This document shows positions 42,904 to 53,400 of a stretch of DNA of 64,000 bases, in pieces (the stretch's first letter is position 1; each line of letters begins with the position of its first letter). The DNA lies in NCBI GenBank assembly GCA_036267355.1, contig DATAWG010000034.1, positions 1 through 64,000 on the forward strand. Reading direction: 5' to 3'. Source of the stretch: Pirellulales bacterium (GTDB taxonomy: Bacteria > Planctomycetota > Planctomycetia > Pirellulales > DATAWG01). The notes below the pieces were generated by a model, which was not told the DNA's origin, did no database searches, and saw only the letters and a program-made list of their open reading frames with translations. The translations under genes were made by a program, and so were the position numbers.

Positions 42904-44367
42904 ATGATTCACACCCACGAGTGTTTGAGCGACTACGTCATGCAGCTTACTTTGGCCGATCTTCACGAATTGCTCGGCGGCAAGCTTCGCCTGGGAGCGA
43001 TGCCGCCGCGCGACGGCGAAACGACCTTGGTCGGCCCGGTGGTGGTCGATAGCAGGGAAGTCGAGTCCGATGAAGTTTTTTGGGGGCTCGTCGGCTCGCG
43101 ATTCAACGGCGCCCATTTCGCCGAAGAAGCCTTCGTGCGCGGAGCGGCCGGTGTCGTCGTCTCCGGAAGGCGGGTCGAGCCGTGGGCCGGCCGGTGGGCG
43201 CTCGAAGTCGACGATTCGCAAAAGTCGATGTGGGAACTGGCGGCCTGGAATCGCAGCCGTTGCTCGGCCCCGGTCGTCGCGATCGCCGGAAGCGTTGGCA
43301 AATCAACCACGCGGCGGATGATCGACACCGTGTTGGGCTACCGCCTCTGTGGCGCGGCGATTCCGAAAAAATGCAACAACCAGATCGACGTGCCGCTCAG
43401 CCTGCTGGCACTCGAACAATGGCACCAATATGGCCTCGTCGAGCTATCGGCCAACCGACCGGGCGAAATTGCTCGCTTGGCCCGGCTGGCGCGGCCGCAA
43501 TTCGGCGTGATCACTAATGTGCATCTGGCCTATCCGGCCGGTTTCACAAGTGCCGACAGCGTGGCCCGCTCGCATGCCGAATTGCTGAGCGAGTTGCCGC
43601 AGGGAACCACCGCGATCCTGAACGCCGACGAACCGGCACTGCGCCGCGTGGCTAGCCGCTGGGCCGGTCGAATCGTCTGGATCGGCCGCGGCGCGGAATG
43701 CGATATTTCGGCCGTCGACGTGATTAGCACCGACGGTCGCCTGCGATTCCGCGTCGAACATCAAGCGTTCGATATTCCGGTTTGGGGCCGGCATCACGTC
43801 ACTTCAGCCCTGGCGGCAATCGCCGTCGGTCGATCATTCGGATTGGACCTGCGCGAAATCGCGACGGCACTGACCACTTTCCGCTCGCTCCCGATGCGAT
43901 GCGAGATGACCGGCGCCGCAGGCGTGCAAATCATCAACGACGCCTACGACTCGAATCCGACGTCGATGCGGGCCGCGTTGGAATTGCTGCGCGAAATCGA
44001 CACTTCGGGCCGGCGAATTCTCGTCAGCGGCGATTACAGCAGCCTCGCCTTCGATAGTCCCGACGCGGCTGCGCTGTGGCACCAGCGATTGGGCGCGGAT
44101 GTGGTCGATCGTTGCGGGGCCGATCAACTCATTGCCTGCGGCCGGCAAGCGGAGCGTGTAGCCACTGCCGCGATCGCTGCCGGAATGCCCGCCGATCGGG
44201 CCGTACCCTTCGCGCGGTGGGAAGAAACGCTCGAGCATTTGAGCGGCGTCGTGCGGGCGGGCGACGTCGTGCTGGTGAAAGGGGGCCGATCGATGGGCAT
44301 GGAACGCATTGTCGAGTCGCTGAAATCACGGCTGGCGTCGAAGATTCCGTTGCGAATTGCGGCGTAG
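42904..44367 (+). CDS. murF: MurF-type UDP-MurNAc-tripeptide D-Ala-D-Ala ligase
   Basis: MurF adds D-Ala-D-Ala to complete the cytoplasmic peptidoglycan precursor. The 487-residue protein has VVDSREVESDEVFWGLVGSRFNGAHFAEEAFVRGA at the start, the ATP loop GSVGKSTTRRMI (Ser where many have Thr), KKCNNQIDVPLSLL, VELSANRPGEIARL, ITNVHLAYPAGFTSAD, and INDAYDSNPTSMRAALELL. The last two are highly diagnostic. I chose ATG at 42904; ATG at 42940 would give a form without twelve atypical residues. murE ends 40 bases before. A large repeat-rich gap follows. Confidence 0.9.
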   Translation: MIHTHECLSDYVMQLTLADLHELLGGKLRLGAMPPRDGETTLVGPVVVDSREVESDEVFWGLVGSRFNGAHFAEEAFVRGAAGVVVSGRRVEPWAGRWALEVDDSQKSMWELAAWNRSRCSAPVVAIAGSVGKSTTRRMIDTVLGYRLCGAAIPKKCNNQIDVPLSLLALEQWHQYGLVELSANRPGEIARLARLARPQFGVITNVHLAYPAGFTSADSVARSHAELLSELPQGTTAILNADEPALRRVASRWAGRIVWIGRGAECDISAVDVISTDGRLRFRVEHQAFDIPVWGRHHVTSALAAIAVGRSFGLDLREIATALTTFRSLPMRCEMTGAAGVQIINDAYDSNPTSMRAALELLREIDTSGRRILVSGDYSSLAFDSPDAAALWHQRLGADVVDRCGADQLIACGRQAERVATAAIAAGMPADRAVPFARWEETLEHLSGVVRAGDVVLVKGGRSMGMERIVESLKSRLASKIPLRIAA

Positions 44368-44896
44368 GCGATTTTTTCGAACCGTACACCCAAGGAAACA
44401 TTAAGGCTCCATCGTAGACGCTCGGTTTGCGGGAACTGGAGCGTCACCCTCCCTCCTGGGGTAGGAGCATCAGCTTGCTGCAGGGCGGTTTCTGGGTCAA
44501 CCGCTAGCGGCAAGTGCTTCGCGATGGAGCCTACGACTGAGCACCGGGGCGGCAAGTGCCGCTCCGGTGTCTCAGGGAACACGCGGCGCGTAGCGGCCGT
44601 GGTGCATCTCGCTGGGGCAGCCAGCCGAGGTTGGAAGCACCACACGCGGAACAATTCGTTGCCGCGACCCCCGGGGTCGCGGTTCGAGCGGCGATGGAAG
44701 CCATTTTCCATCGCTGTTCCGCTTTTAGGACCTTCTCGCAGACCGCCACACAAGCCCGACGCGTTAGCGAGGGGTATCTTTGACAGACCTTCACACTCCC
44801 TCGGTTTTGCCAAGAATCGCGGGCCACGGTCGAATACAGAGATATCCGAGCGCCGTCAACCCGCGCCCCTGGAATGCCTTCGCTGGACCTCCACCA
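44368..44896. other. 529-base gap rich in short palindromes
   Basis: There is no gene here. The gap contains several small hairpins, among them CACCGGGGCGGC paired around 44542-44569 and CCGCGACCCC with GGGGTCGCGG near 44662-44682, and a solitary arm of the TCGCTAACGC family near 44755-44775 (here GCGTTAGCGAGG). I see no promoter. Confidence 0.5.
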
Positions 44897-45523
44897 ATGA
44901 CCTCCGAAAAGCTGCGAGCGAAACTGTCGCGACACAATCGGCTGCAAATCGCGATTGGCTCGGCGCTCTGCGCCGCGGCCCCCGTGCTATGGGTGGGATC
45001 GTTTTGGATCGGACGGTATTTATTTTATTTGCCATTCTCGATTGCCGGCGTGCAGGGAATGTGGGGGCCAAGCTGCTATGTCGCTTGGGCGTTTACAGCC
45101 ATCCTGGCGTTCGAGGGGCTGCGTAGTTCGGGCCCGCTCTTCGAGCTCGACGATTTCGCGCAGTCGGGTTTCAGCGAATACGAAAGCCCTTTCACTTCGA
45201 CAGCGGATACACGCCTGGTGGGCGCAACACTGGTAGAGGCTTGGGTCGTGACACAAACCTTATTTCTCGCGCCGCGAACAACCGTGTTCGCGATCAGAAC
45301 CTTGCAATCGGTGACTCGCGCTTCCGATGCAACGATCGAGCAAGCTGCGGCGATCTTTACAGCGCTCGGCACGAATCGCCGCTGGCATGCGGCGCGCGAC
45401 TTCGGCGATTGCGGTCCGGCAATCCGCTTCTTGAGCCGATTGCGGCTGATCTGGATGCAGGGCGGGTCAAATGGCCTGGAACTCCGCTTCCCTGCCGGCA
45501 TGAGCGAAGCCGAATTGGTGTGA
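44897..45523 (+). CDS. Small membrane protein, unknown function
   Basis: A 208-residue protein with two hydrophobic segments (about residues 18-60: LQIAIGSALCAAAPVLWVGSF and YLPFSIAGVQGMW, and 62-75: CYVAWAFTAILAF) and a soluble, moderately charged C-terminal region. The second half has features of a small helical domain but no motif I recognise. ATG at 44897 is the first likely start after the repeat gap. It lies upstream of a sulfatase gene but is separated by 127 bases and has its own orientation in common with it. Confidence 0.55.
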   Translation: MTSEKLRAKLSRHNRLQIAIGSALCAAAPVLWVGSFWIGRYLFYLPFSIAGVQGMWGPSCYVAWAFTAILAFEGLRSSGPLFELDDFAQSGFSEYESPFTSTADTRLVGATLVEAWVVTQTLFLAPRTTVFAIRTLQSVTRASDATIEQAAAIFTALGTNRRWHAARDFGDCGPAIRFLSRLRLIWMQGGSNGLELRFPAGMSEAELV

Positions 45524-45558
45524 GATCTGTCGCGCAAGAGCCGGAGCAGCGCGCCTGC

Positions 45559-45564
45559 TATAAT
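45559..45564 (+). promoter_or_regulatory. -10 element upstream of sulfatase gene
   Basis: A perfect TATAAT lies 87 bases before the sulfatase ATG. No good -35 box is visible at the right distance, so an alternative sigma factor or activator may be needed. Confidence 0.4.
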
Positions 45565-45650
45565 CGTTCCCGGTCGAAAGCCTAGCCTTTGCGGGCTCCA
45601 TCGATTGCCGGCGTTCGCTGCCCAATCAACCGTGGAAGAAAAACGAAAGA

Positions 45651-47210
45651 ATGAATCGAACCAGTTTTCTGACCCGCATTTGTTTTTTCGTTGCCGCGTG
45701 TTTGCTTTTCGTTTCTACCGCTGCGCACGCAGTTCTCGCAGCGGATTCGTCGCAGCAAGCCCCGCCGCGGCCGAATATCGTCTACATCCTCTGCGACGAT
45801 CTGGGATACGGCGACGTGCATTGCTTGAACCCGCGACGAGGCAAAATCCCTACGCCGAATATCGATCGCTTGGCGACGCAGGGTATGGCATTTACCGACG
45901 CCCATGGCGGTTCGTCGGTTTGCACGCCGACGCGCTACGGCATTCTCACCGGGCGCTACGCTTGGCGCTCGCGGCTGCAAAGCGGCGTGCTGGCGGGCGA
46001 AAGTCCTCCGCTCATCGCCCCGCAGCGGCTGACCGTGCCCGTGCTGCTCAAGCAACACGGCTATGCCACGGCCTGCCTGGGAAAATGGCACCTCGGCTTG
46101 AAATTCGGCCCGCACGGTTATGCCGACTCGATCGAAGATGGCCCGCTCGAGCATGGATTTGACTATTTCTACGGCATCAGCGCATCGCTCGATATGCCGC
46201 CGTTCGCCTTCGTCGAAAACCACCGCTTCACGGAAATTCCCTCGGTGACCAAGAAGTGGTTGCGTGCCGGGCCAGCCGCGAAAAGCTTCGACGCAGTCGA
46301 TGTTCTGCCGACATTGACCCGCAAAGCGGTCGCATATATTGGCGGCCATGCGGCGAGCGCGAAGTTAGGAAATCCGTTTTTCTTGTACCTCGCGTTCACC
46401 TCGCCGCACACGCCGATCGTGCCGACCGCCGAATGGCAAGGCAAAAGTCCGTTGGGGCCATATGGAGATTTCGTGATGCAAACCGATTGGGCGACCGGCG
46501 AAGTGCTGCACGCGATCGACAAAGCCGGCTTGGCCGACGACACGCTCGTCATCTTCACCAGCGACAACGGCTGCAGTCCGGCCGCCGGTGTCGACAAGCT
46601 CGAAGCCAAGGGGCACTACCCAAGCGCCGAATTTCGCGGATATAAGTCGGATATTTGGGACGGCGGCCACCGCATTCCGTTCATCGTCCGTTGGCCGGGC
46701 CAGGTGAAAGCCGCCGCCGCCAGCGATCAGCTCACCTGCCTTACCGACTTGCTGGCAACGTGCGCCGATTTGGTCGGCGACAAGCTTCCAGACAATGCCG
46801 GCGAAGACAGCGTCAGCATCCTGCCGGCGCTGTTGGGCCGCGACAAGGCGCCGCTGCGCGAAGCGGTCGTGCATCATTCGATCGACGGCCTGTTCGCGAT
46901 TCGCCAGGGTCCGTGGAAGCTCGAGTTTTGCCCCGGCTCCGGCGGTTGGAGCACGCCGCACGATGCTCAAGCGACGAAAGCAGGTTTGCCCGAGATTCAG
47001 CTCTACAACATGCGGGGCGACGTCGGCGAGCGAACCAATGTCGAAGCCGACCACCGCGATATCGTCCGCCGCCTGACGAAGCTGTTCGAGCGCTACGTTG
47101 CGGAAGGCCGCAGCACGCCCGGCGCCACGCAGTCGAACGACGTGCGGGTCGAAATCTTCAAAACGGCCAGTGCCAAGGCGAGCGAAAAGCTGCGCGAAAT
47201 CGGCGACTAA
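45651..47210 (+). CDS. Type I sulfatase
   Basis: A 519-residue exported arylsulfatase of the alkaline-phosphatase superfamily. After the signal peptide (residues 1-31, ending AAHAVLAAD) come PNIVYILCDDLGYGDVHC with metal-binding D49/D50, and the sulfatase signature CTPTRYGILTGRYAWR (Cys91 becomes formylglycine). ACLGKWHLGLKFG, VIFTSDNGCSPAAG and the C-terminal LYNMRGDVGERTNVEAD are characteristic. It should hydrolyse sulfated polysaccharide residues in the periplasm; the exact substrate cannot be read from sequence. Maturation requires an FGE enzyme, and the FGE-like protein in this window lacks the needed cysteines. Confidence 0.94.
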   Translation: MNRTSFLTRICFFVAACLLFVSTAAHAVLAADSSQQAPPRPNIVYILCDDLGYGDVHCLNPRRGKIPTPNIDRLATQGMAFTDAHGGSSVCTPTRYGILTGRYAWRSRLQSGVLAGESPPLIAPQRLTVPVLLKQHGYATACLGKWHLGLKFGPHGYADSIEDGPLEHGFDYFYGISASLDMPPFAFVENHRFTEIPSVTKKWLRAGPAAKSFDAVDVLPTLTRKAVAYIGGHAASAKLGNPFFLYLAFTSPHTPIVPTAEWQGKSPLGPYGDFVMQTDWATGEVLHAIDKAGLADDTLVIFTSDNGCSPAAGVDKLEAKGHYPSAEFRGYKSDIWDGGHRIPFIVRWPGQVKAAAASDQLTCLTDLLATCADLVGDKLPDNAGEDSVSILPALLGRDKAPLREAVVHHSIDGLFAIRQGPWKLEFCPGSGGWSTPHDAQATKAGLPEIQLYNMRGDVGERTNVEADHRDIVRRLTKLFERYVAEGRSTPGATQSNDVRVEIFKTASAKASEKLREIGD

Positions 47211-47246
47211 GAGCCCGTTGAAGTATTGCCCCATGGACGATTGCTT

Positions 47247-47325
47247 GTGTGCCACTGGCTCTGCCAGTGTCTTCATTGGGGAGCCTGCCAACTCGCAGCT
47301 CACACTGGCAGAGCCAGTGGCACAC
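47247..47325. repeat. 24-bp perfect inverted repeat
   Basis: 47247-47270 and 47302-47325 are exactly complementary (core GCCACTGGCTCTGCCAGTG). It lies between the sulfatase and cystathionine beta-synthase genes. A near-identical arm occurs inside a coding gene at 28970-28992. A solitary arm of the TCGCTAACGC family follows at about 47345-47366. Confidence 0.8.
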
Positions 47326-47463
47326 GAGAATCTGTCAACGATTTCCTCGCTAATGCTTCGGGCTTGTGTGCCGCAGTTCGCCGCTAGCATCTCGCGTTGC
47401 CATAGACCGGTTCGCCGCGCGCAGATACTATCTGCGACCCGATTTTTCTTGCGAGGTCTAACC

Positions 47464-48900
47464 ATGTCTACCGGTTTCTTGGCCGATGGATTGATTGCCG
47501 GCGGCAATGTGCCAATCCACACGTCGACGTGCCCCTCCGACTCGCGCACCGTGCAACTGCTCGACCTGATCGGCAATACGCCGCTCGTGCCGCTGCGCGC
47601 GATCGACACCGGTCCGTGCGAACTGCTGGTGAAACTCGAGAACTGCAACCCCGGCGGTTCGATCAAAGATCGCATCGGCCGCTCGATGATCGAAGCGGCC
47701 GAGCGCGACGGCCGGATTCAGCCCGGCTCGACGCTCGTCGAAGCCACGGCCGGCAACACCGGCTTGGGCCTCGCGCTGATCGCGGCTCAAAAGCAATATC
47801 GCCTGATCCTCGTCATTCCCGACAAGATGAGCCAGGAAAAGGTGAACCATCTCAAGGCACTGGGGGCCGAGGTGGTGATGACCCGCAGCGACGTCGGCCG
47901 CGGCCATCCGGAATATTATCAAGACATGGCCGAGCAGATCGCCCGGCAAACGCCGCGCAGCTTCTACGTCAATCAGTTCAACAATCCAGCCAATCCGGCG
48001 GCCCACGAAACGACCACCGCTCCGGAAATCTGGCGGCAATGCGAAGGGCGGCTGGATGCGGTCGTGTGCGGCGTCGGCTCCGGCGGCACGCTCACCGGCC
48101 TGAGCCGCTATTTCGCCAAAGTCGCGCCGCATGTGGAAATCGTGCTGGCCGATCCGGTCGGCTCGGTGTTGGCTGATTACATCGCAACCGGCCGCATCGG
48201 CGAGGCCGGCTCGTGGCTCGTCGAAGGCATCGGCGAGGATTTTCTGCCGCCGATCGCCGATCTTTCCCGCGTGCGGCGGGCGTACCAGATTTCCGATCGC
48301 GAAAGTTTCGAGGTTGCCCGCGACCTGTTGCGGCGCGAAGGGCTGTTGGCCGGCTCGTCGTCGGGCACCCTCGTCGCCGCCGCCCTGCGCTATTGCCGCG
48401 AGCAGACCGAGCCGAAGCGCGTCGTTACGTTCGCCTGCGACTCGGGCAACAAATATCTTTCGAAAATGTACAACGACAACTGGCTTGCCGACCAGGGCAT
48501 CGACCGCCGCGAGCGCACCGGCGATCTGCGCGACTTGATCAGCCGCCGGTTTGCCGATCAGGCCGTGGTCACCGTGGCGCCGAGCGATCCGCTTTATATC
48601 GCGCATACACGGATGCGATCGCACGACGTGTCGCAGCTTCCCGTCGTGCAGCGCAGCGCGATCGTCGGGCTGATCGACGAATCGGACCTGCTGTTGGCGG
48701 TGGCCGACGACCCGGCCGGCTTTCAGCAGCCGGTCGAGCGGCACATGATCTCCCGATTGGTGACGCTGCCGCGACACGCCCGGATCGACGAGGCGCGAGC
48801 GATTCTTACAAGTGGACTGGTGGTGATCGTCGCCGATGAAACAGGTTTTCACGGACTGATTACCCGGACCGACCTGTTGAACTTTTTGCGGCGGCGCTAA
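47464..48900 (+). CDS. Cystathionine beta-synthase
   Basis: This enzyme joins homocysteine and serine to make cystathionine (first transsulfuration step). The catalytic part is a fold-type II PLP enzyme: GNTPLVPL, KLENCNPGGSIKDRIG with the PLP Lys68, ATAGNTGLGLA, VNQFNNPANP, and the phosphate loop VCGVGSGGTLTG. The last 130 residues form two CBS domains (RFADQAVVTVAP, SQLPVVQRSAIVGLIDESDLL; then VERHMISRLVTLP), as in eukaryotic-type enzymes, which often regulate via adenosyl compounds. Start ATG at 47464 was chosen. It forms an operon with the gamma-lyase gene, separated by a hairpin repeat. Confidence 0.9.
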   Translation: MSTGFLADGLIAGGNVPIHTSTCPSDSRTVQLLDLIGNTPLVPLRAIDTGPCELLVKLENCNPGGSIKDRIGRSMIEAAERDGRIQPGSTLVEATAGNTGLGLALIAAQKQYRLILVIPDKMSQEKVNHLKALGAEVVMTRSDVGRGHPEYYQDMAEQIARQTPRSFYVNQFNNPANPAAHETTTAPEIWRQCEGRLDAVVCGVGSGGTLTGLSRYFAKVAPHVEIVLADPVGSVLADYIATGRIGEAGSWLVEGIGEDFLPPIADLSRVRRAYQISDRESFEVARDLLRREGLLAGSSSGTLVAAALRYCREQTEPKRVVTFACDSGNKYLSKMYNDNWLADQGIDRRERTGDLRDLISRRFADQAVVTVAPSDPLYIAHTRMRSHDVSQLPVVQRSAIVGLIDESDLLLAVADDPAGFQQPVERHMISRLVTLPRHARIDEARAILTSGLVVIVADETGFHGLITRTDLLNFLRRR

Positions 48901-48965
48901 CGCGCGAAACCGCAAGCGAGCTTCCCACGCCGAGTGGGCTGGTGGCTCGCTTGCGGTTTCGCGCG
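48901..48965. repeat. 21-bp perfect inverted repeat in the transsulfuration operon
   Basis: 48901-48921 and 48945-48965 are exactly complementary, with an inner hairpin CCCAC / GTGGG at 48924-48938. It begins right after the stop codon of the beta-synthase gene and ends about 44 bases before the gamma-lyase ATG. Same family as 8205-8268. Confidence 0.85.
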
Positions 48966-49008
48966 TCGAACATCAATCGGTTTTTGCGACATCAGGAAAT
49001 GAACAAAC

Positions 49009-50241
49009 ATGCTTCACGAAACAACTCCGGCAATCGCTGGTGCGGCGACGAGTGTCGTCCCCGTCGTGCTGCCCCTCGCATCGACTTTGCCGCCGCGGCT
49101 CGGATTCGCCACGCGAGCGGTTCATGCCGGCCAGCATCCCGATCCGACGACCGGGGCGGTGATGCAGCCGATCTACGCCACGAGCACCTATGTGCAGCAG
49201 TCGCCCGGCGTACATAAGGGCTTCGACTACGGTCGTTCGCACAACCCGACGCGCTTCGCCTTCGAGCGCTGCGTGGCCGATTTGGAAAACGGGCAATCGG
49301 CGTTCGCGTTTGCCTCGGGCTTGGCTGCAGCAGCCACGGTGCTCGAGGTGCTCGACCATGGCGCGCACGTTGTCGTATGCGACGATTTATACGGCGGTTC
49401 GTATCGCCTGTTCGAACGCGTGCGCCGCCGCACGGCGAACCTCGATTTCACGTATGTCGATCCGACCAATCTGCCGGCGCTCGAAGCGGCCATATTGCCG
49501 AACACGCGGATGGTGTGGATCGAGTCGCCATCCAACCCGCTTTTGAAATTGGCCGACCTGGAGCGCATCGCCGCGCTCGCGGCGCGGCATCATTTGATCA
49601 GCGTCGCCGACAACACGTTTGCCACGCCGTTCGTGCAATGCCCCCTGACGCTGGGATTCGACATCGTCGTCCACTCGGTGACGAAATATCTCAACGGCCA
49701 TAGCGACATGATCGGCGGAGCGGCGATCGTCGGCGATCGAAAAGATTTGGCAGATCAGCTTCGCTTCCTGCAGAACGCGGTGGGCGGGATTCTCGGGCCG
49801 TTCGATTGCTTTCTGGCCTTGCGCGGATTGAAAACGCTCTCGCTGCGCATGCAGCGGCACTGCGAAAGCGCGATGCAGATCGCCGATTGGCTCGAGCGCC
49901 GCGGCGACATCGTCCGGGTCTACTATCCCGGCCTGCGCTCGCACCGGCAGCACGATCTGGCCAAGCGCCAGATGCGCGCTTTCGGCGGAATGGTGTCGGT
50001 GGTGGTCGATGGCGGACAGCCACGGGCCAAACGGCTGCTCGAACGCTGCCGCATTTTTTCCCTCGCCGAAAGCCTCGGAGGCGTCGAAAGCCTCATCGAG
50101 CATCCCGGCCTGATGACCCACGCCTCGATCCCGGCCGCCCAACGGGCTGCGATCGGCATCGACGACGGATTGGTGCGGCTATCGGTCGGCGTCGAAGACG
50201 TGCAAGACCTGCTCGCCGATCTGGAGCAAGCGCTGCAGTAG
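49009..50241 (+). CDS. Cystathionine gamma-lyase/synthase-type PLP enzyme
   Basis: A 410-residue Cys/Met-metabolism PLP enzyme. After a 30-residue atypical leader, GFATRAVHAGQHPDPTTGAV starts the fold; SHNPTRFAFE, SGLAAAATVLE, YGGSYRLFE, ESPSNPLLKL, SVADNTFATPF and VVHSVTKYLNGHSD (PLP Lys226) are canonical. Gamma-lyase versus gamma-synthase activity cannot be told by sequence alone, but the neighbouring beta-synthase argues for gamma-lyase, giving cysteine from cystathionine. Confidence 0.88.
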   Translation: MLHETTPAIAGAATSVVPVVLPLASTLPPRLGFATRAVHAGQHPDPTTGAVMQPIYATSTYVQQSPGVHKGFDYGRSHNPTRFAFERCVADLENGQSAFAFASGLAAAATVLEVLDHGAHVVVCDDLYGGSYRLFERVRRRTANLDFTYVDPTNLPALEAAILPNTRMVWIESPSNPLLKLADLERIAALAARHHLISVADNTFATPFVQCPLTLGFDIVVHSVTKYLNGHSDMIGGAAIVGDRKDLADQLRFLQNAVGGILGPFDCFLALRGLKTLSLRMQRHCESAMQIADWLERRGDIVRVYYPGLRSHRQHDLAKRQMRAFGGMVSVVVDGGQPRAKRLLERCRIFSLAESLGGVESLIEHPGLMTHASIPAAQRAAIGIDDGLVRLSVGVEDVQDLLADLEQALQ

Positions 50242-50441
50242 GCCTTTTCGCACAGACTAAGCCGACTGCTGTATCGACTCGCCGATTATCTGGCTGACGC
50301 CTTCATGAAAGCTCGTAACGTGCGATCGAAAGTATCGCCTGTCATGCTGGGATTATACGTTGCCGCCGGGCGAAATGCCGAAGCGCGTCGGCGCGCTAAC
50401 CCCTAGCGATTCTGCTGTCGAGCGGTTAGAGTCGAACGCGC

Positions 50442-53400
50442 ATGACTCCGAAATTATGGGAATTCTGGATCGACGTCGGCGGCACGTTTACCGACTGCGT
50501 GGCTCGGCGGCCCGATGGCGCGCTCGTCCGGCACAAATTGCTCAGCTCGGGCGTCACCAAAGGAGCAGCCGGCGACGGCACAACCGCCATTGAAATCGTC
50601 GACCCGTTGCGCAAGTCCGACCCGCTGGGATTTTGGAACGGTTTCACGTTGCGATTGTTGGATTCCGGCGGCCAAGTCGCGGCGGAAGCGAGCGTCGCGT
50701 CGTTTGACGCTGCGACCGGCGGCCTGCGCTTGGTCGCTCCCATGGATGCGTTGCCACGAGTCGGGCAAGTTTATGAACTGTCGTCGGGACAGGAATCGCC
50801 GATCCTCGGTGTGCGATACCTGTTGCGGCTAGCGGCCGACGAGCCGATTCCGCAGGTGTCGGTCCGTTTGGGAACCACGCGCGGCACGAATGCGCTGATC
50901 ACGCGCCGCGGCGCACGCACGGCGCTCGTGACTACCCGCGGATTCGGCGATTTGCCGTACATCGGCTATCAGAATCGCCCGAAGTTATTCGAATTGGCGA
51001 TTCACAAGTTGCCGGTGTTGCCGGCGACGGTCGTCGAGATCGACGAGCGCGTCGCGGCCGACGGCGCGGTGTTGCGATCGCCCGATCCGGAAGCGATTCG
51101 CAGGCAATTGGCGGCACTGCGGCCGACGGGAATCGAATCGTTGGCCATCTGCTTGCTCCATGGCTTTGCCTATCCGGCCCACGAGCAACTCGTCGCCGAG
51201 ATTGCTCGCCAAGTGGGCTTTGCGGAAATCAGCGTATCGAGCGTCGTGGCCCCGCTCGTGAAGATCGTTTCCCGCAGCGACACGACGGCGATGGATGCGT
51301 ATCTGAATCCGATTTTGCGATCGTATATCGCCCGACTGCGAACGGCACTCGCGGACAGCGATTTGCGAATTCTCACCTCGGCGGGCGGTCTGGTCGCGGC
51401 AGAGCAATTCGTCGGCAAAGACAGCATTCTCTCCGGCCCTGCGGGCGGAGTCGTTGGTTTCTCACGCGTCGCAAGATCGGCCGGATTCGATCGGGCCATC
51501 GGATTCGACATGGGGGGCACGAGCACCGATGTCTCACGCTTCGATGGCCAATACGATTTGGAATACGAAACCGAGAAGTCGGGCGTCCGTGTCGTCGCGC
51601 CGATGATGGCCATCGAAACGGTCGCGGCCGGCGGCGGCTCGATCTGCCGTTTCGATGGCGTGAAGCTCGTCGTCGGCCCGGATAGCGCCGGCGCCGATCC
51701 CGGGCCCGCCTGCTACGGCCGCGGCGGTCCGCTTACGGTGACCGATTTGAACGTCCACTCGGGCAAAATTCTTCCCGGCGGCTTTCCGTTTCCGCTCGAT
51801 CTCGACGCCGTCGACCGCCGGCTGAGCGAATTGGCCGCCGAGGTCGCCGCGGCGACGGGCCGGCGCTATTCGCCGGCTGAAATGGCCGACGGATTGCTCC
51901 GCGTGGCGAATGTGAACATGGTTCGCGCGATTCGCAAGGTATCGATCGCCCGCGGCTGCGACCCGCGGCAATATGTGCTGGTGCCGTTTGGCGGCGCGGC
52001 GGGGCAGCATGCCTGCGCGGTGGCCCGGCAATTGGGCGTTGGGCAACTTCTCACGCACCCCGACGCGGGCCTGCTCAGCGCTCGGGGCATTGGGCTGGCC
52101 GATGCGGTGCGGCATCGAGTGGAAGGCATTTATGGCCCCTATTCGCAAGAAACGCTTGGCACGGTGGAGCGGATTTGGGACCGGCTCGCCGAAGAAGCCC
52201 GCGCGGAAATCACCGCGGAAGATTCGCTTGGGCAATTCAACCAGGAGGCGATCGAAATCCGGCGGCGGATGGACCTGCGCTATCGCGGCACGGATACATA
52301 CTTGACGATCGATCGGCCTGCCGACGGCGATTTTGCAGCGGCCTTTCGCGCCGAACATAGCCGGCTGTATGGCTACACCCATGCCAAACGTCCGCTGGAG
52401 ATCGTGGCAGCGCGGATCGAAGCGATCGGCCGGCAAGCGGAGTCGTTGTCGCAATCGGGCCGCGTCGCATCTCGCCCGCTCTCTACAAAGCGGCAGACAA
52501 CCGTCCGCTTCGATGGCAGGCCACTCGACACGCAGGTTTTCCGTCGCGACGAACTTCGACCGGGCCATCGCTTTGCCGGTCCGGCGATCGTGCACGAGTT
52601 CGCCTCGACGACGGTCGTCGATCCCGGCTGGGAGGCGGAAGTTCTCAGCGGCGGAGAAATCCTGCTAAACGACACCGCGCAAGAGGAGCCCGCATCGCGG
52701 GAGCCCGATGTGCTAGCAAGGGAATCGTCGGACGAGATCAAATCCTCGGGGCAGATGCCTCAAGCTCTGGCGGCGTTTGGCAAGCAGCAAAACGGCAACA
52801 GCGGGGCGGACGGCACACGGAGTGTGCCTGCTACGGTGGACGCCGATCCGGTGCTGTTGGAAATTTTCAACAACCATTTCGCCGGGATTGCCGAGCAGAT
52901 GGGGGTCGTTCTGCGCGATACGGCTTCGAGCGTGAACGTGAAGGAGCGGCTCGATTTTAGCTGTGCGATTTTCACCGCTCATGGCGAATTGGTCGTGAAC
53001 GCTCCGCATATTCCCGTGCATCTCGGAGCGATGGGGCAAACGGTTCGTTGCATTTTGGCCGACAATCCGGCGATCGAACCCGGCGACGTGTTCGTGACCA
53101 ATGACCCGTATCGCGGCGGCTCGCATTTGCCGGATGTGACCGTCGTGACGCCGGTTCACGAGCCGGTGGCGCTCGCCGTCGCGGGCGGCCGTTCGCCGCG
53201 GTTGCTGTTCATCACGGCGAGCCGAGCGCACCATGCCGAGATCGGCGGGATGGTTCCCGGTTCGATGCCTCCGAAATCGAAGAACCTGGCCGAGGAAGGA
53301 GTGCTGATTCGCAACTTCCGCTTGCTTGCCGCGGGCGAACCGCGGTTCGATGCGCTCGGCGAATTGCTATCCTCCGCTCCGCTTCCCAGCCGCGCGGTGG

